A DNA stretch of 64,000 bases. Origin: Desulfoluna limicola. GTDB lineage: Bacteria > Desulfobacterota > Desulfobacteria > Desulfobacterales > Desulfolunaceae. A program made the position numbers and the translations under genes. The DNA lies in contig NZ_AP024488.1 in the NCBI RefSeq assembly GCF_021654575.1, forward strand, positions 2,294,001-2,358,000, read 5' to 3'. This document shows positions 52,038-59,440 of the stretch, in pieces. Each line of letters begins with the position of its first letter. Positions within the stretch are counted from its first letter, which is position 1. The notes under the pieces were generated by a model. That model was not told the origin of the DNA. It saw nothing but the letters and a program-made list of their open reading frames with translations, and did no database searches.

Positions 52038-52538
52038 ATGGAAAAAGTAGAAAACGGACTGTTCGTTCAGGTAGCATATAAAGGGACTCTGGGTGACGGC
52101 GAAGTCTTTGACAGCAGTGAAGGACGCGAGCCCCTTGAAGTACAGATGGGCGCAGGTCAGCTGATCCCCGGCTTTGAAGCCGCCCTGATCGATATGGCAA
52201 AAGGCGACAAGAAGACCTTCACCCTGGACCCTGAAGAGGCCTACGGCGAGCGTTCTGATGAGCACACCATGGACTTCCCCGCAAGCGACGTCCCCCCTGA
52301 GATGAACCCCCAGGTGGGTCAGACCATCGCCCTCACCACCCCCGAGGGACAGCAGGTCCCCGCAGTCATCACCAGCGTGGATGACGAGAAGGTGAGCGTG
52401 GACTTGAACCACCCCCTGGCCGGTGAATCCCTCACCTTCGAAATCGAAGTCGTGGGCATCACCAAAGAAGCCACCCAGAAGGCTGAGGGCGGATGCTCTC
52501 CCAGCGACTGCGGCGGTTGCGGCGGCGGTTGCCACTAA
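52038..52538 (+). CDS. slyD: SlyD-type FKBP peptidyl-prolyl isomerase
   Basis: A 166-residue protein. The FKBP domain (GLFVQVAYKGTLGDGEVFDS, AGQLIPGFEAALIDMAKGDK) encloses an insert-in-flap domain (about residues 70-125: EEAYGERSDEHTMDFPAS). The C-terminal tail CSPSDCGGCGGGCH is a short Cys/His metal-binding tail as in SlyD, which helps nickel delivery to hydrogenases. The ATG at 52038 follows AAAAAGGAG. Nickel binding is inferred from the tail. Confidence 0.9.
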   Translation: MEKVENGLFVQVAYKGTLGDGEVFDSSEGREPLEVQMGAGQLIPGFEAALIDMAKGDKKTFTLDPEEAYGERSDEHTMDFPASDVPPEMNPQVGQTIALTTPEGQQVPAVITSVDDEKVSVDLNHPLAGESLTFEIEVVGITKEATQKAEGGCSPSDCGGCGGGCH

Positions 52539-52600
52539 GTTCTGCCTGTAAAGATCGCTGACAGCTCAGGCAACAGCGGTCCTTTTGCGATACAAAATCG

Positions 52601-52636
52601 AAAACGCCCCTTGTTTTGAAAACAAGGGGCGTTTCG
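52601..52636 (+). terminator. rho-independent terminator after slyD
   Basis: AAACGCCCCTTGTTT and AACAAGGGGCGTTT pair over 13-14 bp around a short loop, followed by CGTTTTT. About 60 bp past slyD. Confidence 0.85.
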
Positions 52637-52642
52637 TTTTTG

Positions 52643-52832
52643 GTAACTATTCAGCTTATGCCTCCGGCGGCCCTGCCGGGGGCTAAACGTTTGCCAGATC
52701 TAAAAGGTGGGTTTAACAACCAGGGCTTAAAAATTATCCTTGAACGAATTCAGTTTTAAAGACGGATGTGATTTGCCCCGAGGAACGAGGGTGAAAGAGC
52801 ATCCGCAACCTGGGGTCCAGGGGATCATCCCC
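52643..52832 (+). repeat. composite repeat overlapping the malic enzyme stop
   Basis: Starts GTAACTATTCAGC, then the GC hairpin, AAACGTTTGCCAGATC, GGTTTAACAACCAGGG, the stem GACGGATG...CATCCGC with tip CCCGAGGAACGAGGG, and CCAGGGGATcATCCCCTGG (52817-52834). That final hairpin runs into the malic enzyme gene and contains its TGA. Confidence 0.85.
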
Positions 52833-54000
52833 TGGTTGCTGCGCCCGACTCAAAAGCCGCCTGCTTCACGGCCTCGGCCACCTGCTTGCCCACACGTCGG
52901 TCCAGGGCATCCGGAATGACATACTCGGCGGTGAGTTCTTCCTCTTTAATAATCCCGGCAATGGCGTATGCCGCCGCAAGGGTCATGGGGCGGTTGATCT
53001 CCCGAGCCCGGGCATCCAGGGCGCCCCGAAAGATCCCGGGAAAGGCAAGGACGTTGTTCACCTGGTTGGGAAAATCAGATCGGCCGGAGCCCACAACGGC
53101 GGCCCCTGCGGCCCTTGCGTCATCGGGCATGATCTCGGGGATGGGGTTTGCCATGGCAAAGACCACCGCACCGGTGTTCATGGACGCCACCATCTCCCGG
53201 CTCACGATATTCCCCGCAGAGACCCCGATAAAGACGTCGGAACCGATCATGGCGTCCACAAGGCTTCCTTTGCGTTTTTCCCGGTTGGTCTGGCAGGCAA
53301 GGGCCTCCAGATGGGGGGCATTGGCCCCATTCCCTTGCCAGAGAATCCCGTCTTTGTCACAGGCGAGAATATCCGTAACCCCCAATTCAAGAAGCATCTT
53401 GATGATGGCACCACCGGCGGAGCCGGCCCCATTGACCACCACGCGGACCTCGGAGAGATTTTTCCCCACCACCTTTAACGCGTTGATCAGGGCTGCCGAG
53501 GTGACGATGGCGGTCCCATGCTGATCGTCATGAAACACGGGAATGTCGAGTTCCGCCTTGAGCCGCTCTTCGATCTCCACACAACGGGGAGCCGAGATGT
53601 CCTCCAGATTGATCCCCCCGAATGTGGGCGCGATCATCTTTACCGCCTGAACAATCTCATCAACATCTGTGGTATCAAGGCAAATGGGAAAGGCATCCAC
53701 ATCCGCAAACTCTTTAAAGAGAATGGCCTTGCCTTCCATCACCGGCATGGCCGCTTCCGGACCGATGTCCCCCAGCCCCAATACCGCCGTCCCGTCGGTT
53801 ACCACGGCCACCAGGTTTCCCTTTGCCGTGTAGCGGTAGACCTCGCTTTTAGCGTCGCTGATCTCCCGACACGGTTGGGCGACACCGGGGGTGTACGCAA
53901 GACTTAAATCATCACGATTGTCGATGGCCACCTTGGAAACCACCTCAATTTTACCCACACTCTTTTCATGAAGCGCCAGACTGGCCGCGTTGTAATCCAT
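52825..54000 (-). CDS. malic enzyme, copy 1
   Basis: A 391-residue short-form malic enzyme (oxaloacetate-decarboxylating malate dehydrogenase). It has the malic N-domain ([31 protein letters not shown]), the metal-binding region DDQHGTAIV, and the dinucleotide motif [12 protein letters not shown]. It lacks the phosphotransacetylase domain of MaeB. It oxidatively decarboxylates malate to pyruvate. It is nearly identical to the copy at 56174-57346, and the two flank the transporter gene. The last codons and the TGA lie in a repeat hairpin; the other copy ends instead with AGG TAA. Confidence 0.92.
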   Translation of the reverse strand: MDYNAASLALHEKSVGKIEVVSKVAIDNRDDLSLAYTPGVAQPCREISDAKSEVYRYTAKGNLVAVVTDGTAVLGLGDIGPEAAMPVMEGKAILFKEFADVDAFPICLDTTDVDEIVQAVKMIAPTFGGINLEDISAPRCVEIEERLKAELDIPVFHDDQHGTAIVTSAALINALKVVGKNLSEVRVVVNGAGSAGGAIIKMLLELGVTDILACDKDGILWQGNGANAPHLEALACQTNREKRKGSLVDAMIGSDVFIGVSAGNIVSREMVASMNTGAVVFAMANPIPEIMPDDARAAGAAVVGSGRSDFPNQVNNVLAFPGIFRGALDARAREINRPMTLAAAYAIAGIIKEEELTAEYVIPDALDRRVGKQVAEAVKQAAFESGAATRG

Positions 54001-54290
54001 TGAATTCCCTTTCCACGCCGGTCATCCCCATAGAGAAGGACCGGGTTGTTCATCATCTGACCGGATCTGTGACACCCGCATGAAGGGCATCCTGAATGCA
54101 TCTGTTCGCGCCTTTGTTTACACCAGGAACAATGCCATGTCCCGTTCTTATTTAAAGAACCATGGGGTGTTTGATAAATCGGCAACCACCTGTTTGCAGG
54201 AGACCTCTAAGATCACTGTATTTTTTGACATCTCCTCAGAATAATTGGTCAGCATTATTGAGCCATACTTGGTTAAAGTGCATGAAAAAA

Positions 54291-54345
54291 ACAAGCCTCC
54301 GGCGGCGAGGTGAGCCACCTCGAGAGCGGGTTACGGATGCGCCTT
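54291..54345 (-). repeat. right end of composite repeat
   Basis: GCCTCCGGCGGCGAGGTGAG / CCACCTCG hairpin and GCGGGTTACGGATGCGCC; the hairpin tip and left arm are missing. Confidence 0.7.
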
Positions 54346-54418
54346 GGGTCAAGAGTACCTCAGGTTTAAATGCGATGACCTGTTCATCAAACCCACTCAT
54401 TCAACTCAGGCAAAAGCT

Positions 54419-54470
54419 GTGACTATTCAGCTCAAAGTTGCCTCCGGCGGCCCTGCCGGTGGCTCTTTTG
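54419..54470 (+). repeat. left end of composite repeat
   Basis: TGACTATTCAGCTCAAAGTT followed by GCCTCCGGCGGCCCTGCCGG; the rest is lost. Confidence 0.7.
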
Positions 54471-54504
54471 AATCAACACGCGCCGAGTGGTCCCCCTTCA
54501 AAAA

Positions 54505-54547
54505 AACAAAAACCACCCTCCGTTTAAAAAACGAAGGGCGGTTTTTG
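54505..54547 (-). terminator. bidirectional terminator downstream of the transporter gene
   Basis: AAAACCaCCCTcCGTTT and AAACGaAGGGcGGTTTT pair over most of their length around a short A-rich loop, with A/T runs on both sides. It probably ends the malic enzyme-transporter transcript. Confidence 0.8.
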
Positions 54548-54712
54548 AAAAATGCTCTGGAAAAATGGGTCGGTCGTGGGGGGATAACCTATCACGTTTC
54601 CAAAGCCCGGGCCCTTGCGTGAGCCAAGGACCTGTTTGCCTGTTTTTCAGCTACCTTTGATGGACTACCCTCAAGATTTGCCCTAAGAAAACCAAGCCAT
54701 CTCAAATGATAG

Positions 54713-54837
54713 TCACGGGCGTAGCCCGTAAGCGAATGCTCCGTGCCTGAGGTTCGAGGGCTCGGAGCATTCGCGAGCCTGGGGTCAAGGGGGTGGCGAG
54801 GCCACTGTTGCTGAAAACCCCTTGCCGCCGGAGGCCA
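54713..54837 (+). repeat. composite hairpin repeat with perfect 12-bp outer stem
   Basis: CACGGGCGTAGCCCGT, then GCGAATGCTCCG paired perfectly with CGGAGCATTCGC around TGCCTGAGGTTCGAGGGCT, then a longer last hairpin based on CAAGGGGGTGGCGAGGC. It ends TTGCCGCCGGAGGC, 7 bp before the transporter stop. Confidence 0.85.
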
Positions 54838-54843
54838 TGTTCT

Positions 54844-56151
54844 TTAAATAATCATCTTCAGAACCGCGGTGGCAAGGATCAGCATAAAGGCACCGCCGAT
54901 GCGTGATGAGATCTGAGCGAAGGGCATGAGGTCCATGCGCTTGGAGGCGGAGAGAACCGCAACGTCACCGGTACCGCCCATGTTGGCCATGCAGAGGCCG
55001 CCGGTAATGGCCGCTTCGATGGGGTAAAACCCGAAGAGGCGTCCCACGATGCCGGAGCCGATGATGGAACCGAGAACGGTCACAGCCACCAGAACCACAT
55101 ACTGAATGGAGAAGGCGTCGATCACCTGGTTGAGGTTGGTGTACGCCACGCCGATCCCCACGAGAAGGGCAGGCGTCAGGCTGACCATGACAAAGCGGAA
55201 CCACTGGAAGGCACCGATCTCATACTTACGGGGCAAGAGCCCCATGGCCTTTACCACCGCCACGCTGATGATCATCAGGGCGTAAGAGTGAAGGGGAATG
55301 AAGCTTCCCAGGAGTTTACCGAAGACGAAGAAGGTGGTGGCCATCATGAGGCCAATGCCCATGAGTTGAAAATCGATGTCGATCTCTTCTTCTTTCTCCT
55401 CGGCCACGGCTTCCTGATTCTTCATAAGGGTGCCGTTACCGGTAAGGGACGGATAGCTCTTGCCAAGCTTATCAAGCATTCCGGCTGCCACGATGGCCAG
55501 GGCGTTGCCCAGGGCCAGGGCGGGAACCATTCTGGACATCATGGCCGCAGGGTCCAGGTTCAAGGTGGAACCGAAGATCTGAGACAAAGGCACGGCGCCT
55601 GCACCCATGCCGCCACCCATGATGGGAATGGCAATGTAGAGGATCGCTTCCTTGAAGCCGTACCCCATGAGCATGCCCACGGTCCCGGTCATGAGGATGG
55701 AGACCGCAACCCCGCCCAGGATAACCGGCAGGTACCTCACCGATGCCCGGATCAGAAGTTTCCGATCCATGCCCAGGATACTGCCCGTGATCAGCGCGGC
55801 GATATAAAAGCTCAGGAAGCTTTCGCTCTTCATGAAGCTGGTCATGATCTTTACGGACGGCTGGGGCAGGACACCGTAGGTGACCAGAGCAGCGGAGCCG
55901 AAAATGATGAGGATGGGTCCACCACCCAAGTAATCTTTGATGCCGGGGGTGCGGTCCCCGATTTCATTGAAGATGGCACCCAGGGCCATCATCAGGGGCA
56001 GGGCTCCCACCATCCCCTTGGGAAGGACCTGAAGGTAGGTGGTCAAAAACACCACGGCGGTAAGGACGAGAAAGAAAGGAAGGGGAATCCCCATGATTTT
56101 GTAGTCACGAAGGCCCTGTGCGGGCATGACGGCTGCTGTTGCTGTTGACAT
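54844..56151 (-). CDS. 2-hydroxycarboxylate transporter (malate/citrate:Na+ symporter family)
   Basis: A 435-residue membrane protein with about eleven helices. Both re-entrant-loop signatures of the CitS/MleP family are present: IMGGGMGAGAVPLSQIFG (about residue 190) and CMANMGGTGDVAVLSASKRM with FAQISSRIGGA near the C-terminus. The family carries malate, citrate or lactate with Na+ or H+, or by exchange. The flanking malic enzyme genes make malate the likely substrate. The ATG follows AAGGAG, and the gene lies 22 bp after malic enzyme copy 2, so the two are cotranscribed. Confidence 0.92.
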   Translation of the reverse strand: MSTATAAVMPAQGLRDYKIMGIPLPFFLVLTAVVFLTTYLQVLPKGMVGALPLMMALGAIFNEIGDRTPGIKDYLGGGPILIIFGSAALVTYGVLPQPSVKIMTSFMKSESFLSFYIAALITGSILGMDRKLLIRASVRYLPVILGGVAVSILMTGTVGMLMGYGFKEAILYIAIPIMGGGMGAGAVPLSQIFGSTLNLDPAAMMSRMVPALALGNALAIVAAGMLDKLGKSYPSLTGNGTLMKNQEAVAEEKEEEIDIDFQLMGIGLMMATTFFVFGKLLGSFIPLHSYALMIISVAVVKAMGLLPRKYEIGAFQWFRFVMVSLTPALLVGIGVAYTNLNQVIDAFSIQYVVLVAVTVLGSIIGSGIVGRLFGFYPIEAAITGGLCMANMGGTGDVAVLSASKRMDLMPFAQISSRIGGAFMLILATAVLKMII

Positions 56152-56173
56152 CGTTATCTCCTTGATTCTTTAA

Positions 56174-57346
56174 TTACCTGGTTGCTGCGCCAGACTCGAA
56201 AGCCGCCTGCTTTACGGCCTCGGCCACCTGCTTGCCCACACGCCTGTCCAGGGCATCCGGAATGACATACTCTGCGGTAAGCTCATCGTCTTCGATAATG
56301 CCGGCAATGGCATACGCCGCTGCCAGAGTCATGGACCGGTTGATCTCCCTTGCCCGTGCGTCCAGAGCGCCCCGGAAAATACCGGGAAAGGCCAAGACGT
56401 TGTTCACCTGGTTGGGAAAATCAGACCTTCCGGACCCCACAACGGCAGCCCCGGCAGCCCTTGCGTCAGCGGGCATGATCTCAGGGGTGGGGTTGGCCAT
56501 GGCAAAAACAATGGCACCGGGATTCATGGATGCGACCATCTCCTGGTTCACCACATTCCCCGCAGACACCCCGATAAACACATCGGCAAAGGCCATGGCG
56601 TCGGCAAGGTTCCCCCGGCGCTTCCCCCGGTTGGTCACTTGGGCCAGGGCCTCCAGATGTGCCGGGTTGTCCTCATCCCCTTCGCAGAGAATACCGCACC
56701 TGTCACAGGCCAGAATGTCTGTGACGCCCAGATCAAGGAGCATCTTGATGATGGCCCCACCTGCGGCGCCGGCTCCGTTGACCACCACGCGGATCCCAGA
56801 GAGCGTCTTTCCCACCACCTTCAAGGCATTGATCAGGGCAGATGCGGTCACGATTGCCGTTCCGTGCTGGTCGTCATGAAAAACTGGAATGTCGAGTTCT
56901 GCCTTGAGCCGCTCTTCGACCTCAACGCAGCGGGGTGCCGAGATGTCCTCCAGGTTGATCCCGCCAAAGGTGGGCGCGATCATCTTTACCGCCTGAACAA
57001 TCTCGTCCACATCTGTGGTATCAAGGCAGATGGGAAAGGCATCCACATCCCCAAACTCTTTGAAAAGAATGGCCTTGCCTTCCATCACCGGCATGGCCGC
57101 TTCCGGACCGATATCCCCCAGCCCCAGGACCGCCGTTCCGTCGGTAACCACTGCCACCAGGTTGCCCTTGGCCGTGTATCGGTACACATCGTCTTTCACG
57201 TCGCTGATTTCACGACACGGTTGAGCAACACCGGGCGTGTATGCCAGACTCAGGTCATCCCGGGTGCCGATGGCAACCTTGGAGACCACTTCGATTTTCC
57301 CCACGCTCTTTTCATGGAGCGCTAAACTCGCCGCATTGTAATCCAT
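56174..57346 (-). CDS. malic enzyme, copy 2
   Basis: A 390-residue short-form malic enzyme, nearly the same sequence as copy 1 (differences cluster around residues 215-260). The motifs are DDQHGTAIV and [12 protein letters not shown]. It starts with the same [20 protein letters not shown]. The ribosome site is GGAGGGGAAGG. It lies first after a sigma-54 promoter and just before the transporter gene, so it is probably the malate-inducible copy. Confidence 0.93.
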   Translation of the reverse strand: MDYNAASLALHEKSVGKIEVVSKVAIGTRDDLSLAYTPGVAQPCREISDVKDDVYRYTAKGNLVAVVTDGTAVLGLGDIGPEAAMPVMEGKAILFKEFGDVDAFPICLDTTDVDEIVQAVKMIAPTFGGINLEDISAPRCVEVEERLKAELDIPVFHDDQHGTAIVTASALINALKVVGKTLSGIRVVVNGAGAAGGAIIKMLLDLGVTDILACDRCGILCEGDEDNPAHLEALAQVTNRGKRRGNLADAMAFADVFIGVSAGNVVNQEMVASMNPGAIVFAMANPTPEIMPADARAAGAAVVGSGRSDFPNQVNNVLAFPGIFRGALDARAREINRSMTLAAAYAIAGIIEDDELTAEYVIPDALDRRVGKQVAEAVKQAAFESGAATR

Positions 57347-57417
57347 GCTTTTTCCTTCCCCTCCGGGTCATCCCGCACCGGCATGGTGCGGGTTGTTCTT
57401 CATCTGCCCGGGTATAT

Positions 57418-57433
57418 TGCAGCGCTTGTGCCA
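57418..57433 (-). promoter_or_regulatory. sigma-54 promoter of malic enzyme/transporter operon
   Basis: TGGCACAAGCGCTGCA on the minus strand: GG and GC are separated by exactly 10 nt, as the -24/-12 consensus TGGCAC-N5-TTGCA requires, with one mismatch. The transcript would start about 60 nt before the malic enzyme ATG. Confidence 0.75.
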
Positions 57434-57491
57434 GCACGACGCACTTTTTAAATTTTTAAATATATTCAAAGCCTTAAGCCCAAAAACAGAA

Positions 57492-57519
57492 AAACCCCGC
57501 TTCGATAAAAGCGGGGTTT
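57492..57519 (-). terminator. terminator upstream of the sigma-54 promoter
   Basis: AAACCCCGC and GCGGGGTTT enclose 10 nt, with TTCTGTTTTT following on the minus strand. It would stop read-through from the regulator gene into the malic enzyme operon. Confidence 0.75.
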
Positions 57520-57520
57520 C

Positions 57521-57555
57521 TCCTGCCTGGCAGGAATTGTTCCTGCGGTGCAGGA
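57521..57555. promoter_or_regulatory. paired enhancer-like palindromes
   Basis: TCCTGCctgGCAGGA (57521-57535) and TCCTGCggtGCAGGA (57541-57555) share the motif TCCTGC-N3-GCAGGA, with centres 20 bp apart (two helical turns). They lie about 110-140 bp upstream of the sigma-54 start site, where an NtrC-type activator would bind. Confidence 0.75.
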
Positions 57556-57580
57556 ACTGAAGGGAAAGTGAAAAAACAAG

Positions 57581-57680
57581 CCTCCGGCGTCAAGGTAAGG
57601 GCACCTTGAACCCCTCTGGCGAATGCATGGAGGTCGCCGTAATGCAACCCTTTTTGAGGCATTCGCGCGGAGGGTAAGGT
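57581..57680 (-). repeat. diverged composite repeat
   Basis: GCCTCCGGCGTCAAGGTAAG / GCACCTTGA hairpin, then CGAATGC...GCATTCG stems (about 57620-57666) lacking the GAGGAACGAG tip. Confidence 0.6.
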
Positions 57681-57835
57681 CTTTCGACGGTTCTTAAGAA
57701 GAGAGCCGTTTCATTTTTTTGCTCAACGACAGCTCCCTGATTTCGTCTTCACCGGCTGTCCGGATGGCCTGAATTGTCAGGTAAGCCTTTATGGTGCGTT
57801 TCATGACCGTGTTGGCAAATCGAGTGACCGGGGAA

Positions 57836-59242
57836 TTACTTCAACCCGTGTTGTTTGAGGAGGGCATAAAGGCGGGATTGGGAGAGGCCTGCCAGGTCGC
57901 AGGCTTTTTTGACGTTTCCGGCGGTGACCCGCATCAGGTCATCAAGGTACCTCTTTTCCGCGTCCCGGCAGACGGTGTCTCGGTAGTCCTGGAGGGTCGG
58001 CATATTATCGAGCTGATAGCCGTTTGGCGTGTCCCCCTCTTCCACGACGGCCGAGCCTAGCTTGGCACGGGCCACCTGGGCCCTCAGCCTGGGAGGGAGG
58101 TGCTTGGGATAAAGGGTTGCTTCATTGCGAGCCGAGATCAGAGCCTGATCAAGGATGTTCACCAGCTCCCGAACGTTTCCCGGCCAGGCGTGGCTCTCCA
58201 GGGTCTCGTAAAAATCGGCGGAGACCCCTTTGTGGTCCATGCCGTAACGCTCACAAAAACGGTGAATGTGATAGGCCGCGATCTCCTTGATGTCGGAGGT
58301 GCGATCCCGTAAAGCGGGAAGTTCCATGGTAAAGGCCTGAATGCGGTAAAGCAGGTCTTTCCTGAAGGTGCCCTCCTCCACCATCGCCTCCAGGTTCCGG
58401 TTGGTGGCGGCCACCATCCGGAAATGGCTCTCCACCTCCTGTCGGCCTCCCACAGGGCGCACGGTACGTTCCTGGAGCACCCGCAAAAAAGCCTTTTGAA
58501 GGGACATGGGCAACTCCCCCACCTCATCGAGAAAGAGGGTGCCGTTATGAGCGTCTACGATAAGGCCGGTACGCTCCCGGTCCGCCCCGGTAAAGGCCCC
58601 TTTCTTATGGCCGAAGAGCAGACTCTCCACCAGGGTCTCCGGAATGGAGGCGCAGTCCACGATGACAAAAGGCCCGTTTTTCCTCGGGCTGTTCTCATGG
58701 ACGGCCCGGGCAAAGAGCTCCTTGCCCGTGCCGGTCTCTCCTGTGATCAGAATATTGGCATCGCTGACAGCGGAGCGGGCCACCAGATCAAGGCACCCCT
58801 TGATGCCGGAGCTGCTCCCGATGATGCCGTCCCGCACCAGGGAGACGACCGGAGACGCCTCCACCGCACTTTTCTTCTCCTCCCGATACTGAAGGGCACG
58901 GGCAAGGGTAAGGGCTATCTCCTTGGTGGAGGCGGTCTTTTCTATGTAGTCCCACGCTCCGTTGATCATGGCCAGCTCGGCACCATCCGGGTCCCCCAGG
59001 CCGGTGATAATAATCACCTCCGGCGACGAAGGCAGGCGATCCAGCTCCGACAGGGCCTCCAGCCCGTTGCCATCGGGCAGGCGCACATCGAGAAAGACCG
59101 CGTCAAAGGCAGCCTGACCTGCTTTGAAAAGGCCGTCTGCCAGGGTTTGCGCCGTCACGGCCTGGTGCCCTTTGGCGGTGACGACCCGCGACAGGGAGTA
59201 ACAGAGGGTTTCATCGTCATCAATTATCAACACTGTGGCCAT
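57836..59242 (-). CDS. sigma-54-dependent NtrC-family response regulator
   Basis: A 468-residue activator. The receiver has IIDDDETLC and phospho-Asp in FLDVRLPDGNG. The AAA+ domain has Walker A GETGTGKELFARAVH, the sigma-54 contact loop GAFTGADRERTG and Walker B GTLFLDEVGELP. The C-terminal Fis-type HTH has KKACDLAGLSQSRLYALLKQ. The sensor kinase gene lies upstream, and a sigma-54 promoter with two palindromic sites lies downstream before the malate genes. Control of those genes is a strong inference from position. Confidence 0.92.
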   Translation of the reverse strand: MATVLIIDDDETLCYSLSRVVTAKGHQAVTAQTLADGLFKAGQAAFDAVFLDVRLPDGNGLEALSELDRLPSSPEVIIITGLGDPDGAELAMINGAWDYIEKTASTKEIALTLARALQYREEKKSAVEASPVVSLVRDGIIGSSSGIKGCLDLVARSAVSDANILITGETGTGKELFARAVHENSPRKNGPFVIVDCASIPETLVESLLFGHKKGAFTGADRERTGLIVDAHNGTLFLDEVGELPMSLQKAFLRVLQERTVRPVGGRQEVESHFRMVAATNRNLEAMVEEGTFRKDLLYRIQAFTMELPALRDRTSDIKEIAAYHIHRFCERYGMDHKGVSADFYETLESHAWPGNVRELVNILDQALISARNEATLYPKHLPPRLRAQVARAKLGSAVVEEGDTPNGYQLDNMPTLQDYRDTVCRDAEKRYLDDLMRVTAGNVKKACDLAGLSQSRLYALLKQHGLK

Positions 59243-59278
59243 GGGGATCTCACTTCATCTGATGGTAAGTCAAAAAGC

Positions 59279-59440
59279 GCCTCCGGCGGCGAGGTGAGCC
59301 ACCTCGAAAGCAGGTTGCGAATGCTCAGTCGTCTTCGTATGGTGCCAGCGCAGGAACAATCAACCGTGAACACCCCCACATCATGCGCTTGCCGCAGTCG
59401 CCCCAGGGTTTCAAGGTGCCCCCACCTTGCCGCCGGCGGC
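59279..59440. repeat. two facing ends of composite repeats
   Basis: A left GCCTCCGGCGGCGAGGTGAG / CCACCTCG end and a right CAAGGTGcccCCACCTTG / CCGCCGGCGGC end, with a decayed interior. The right end touches the kinase stop codon. Confidence 0.65.

Noticed and set aside
54001..54290. A second sigma-54 promoter before malic enzyme copy 1 (TGGCATTGTTCCTGG on the minus strand, near 54120-54140)
   Set aside because: The -12 GC is GG, and no paired palindromes lie upstream, so the match is too weak to call.
57694..57804. A 36-residue minus-strand frame (MKRTIKAYLTIQAIRTAG...) after the NtrC-type regulator
   Set aside because: It has a plausible composition, but there is no ribosome site and no homology I can recognise. 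Left out for lack of support.
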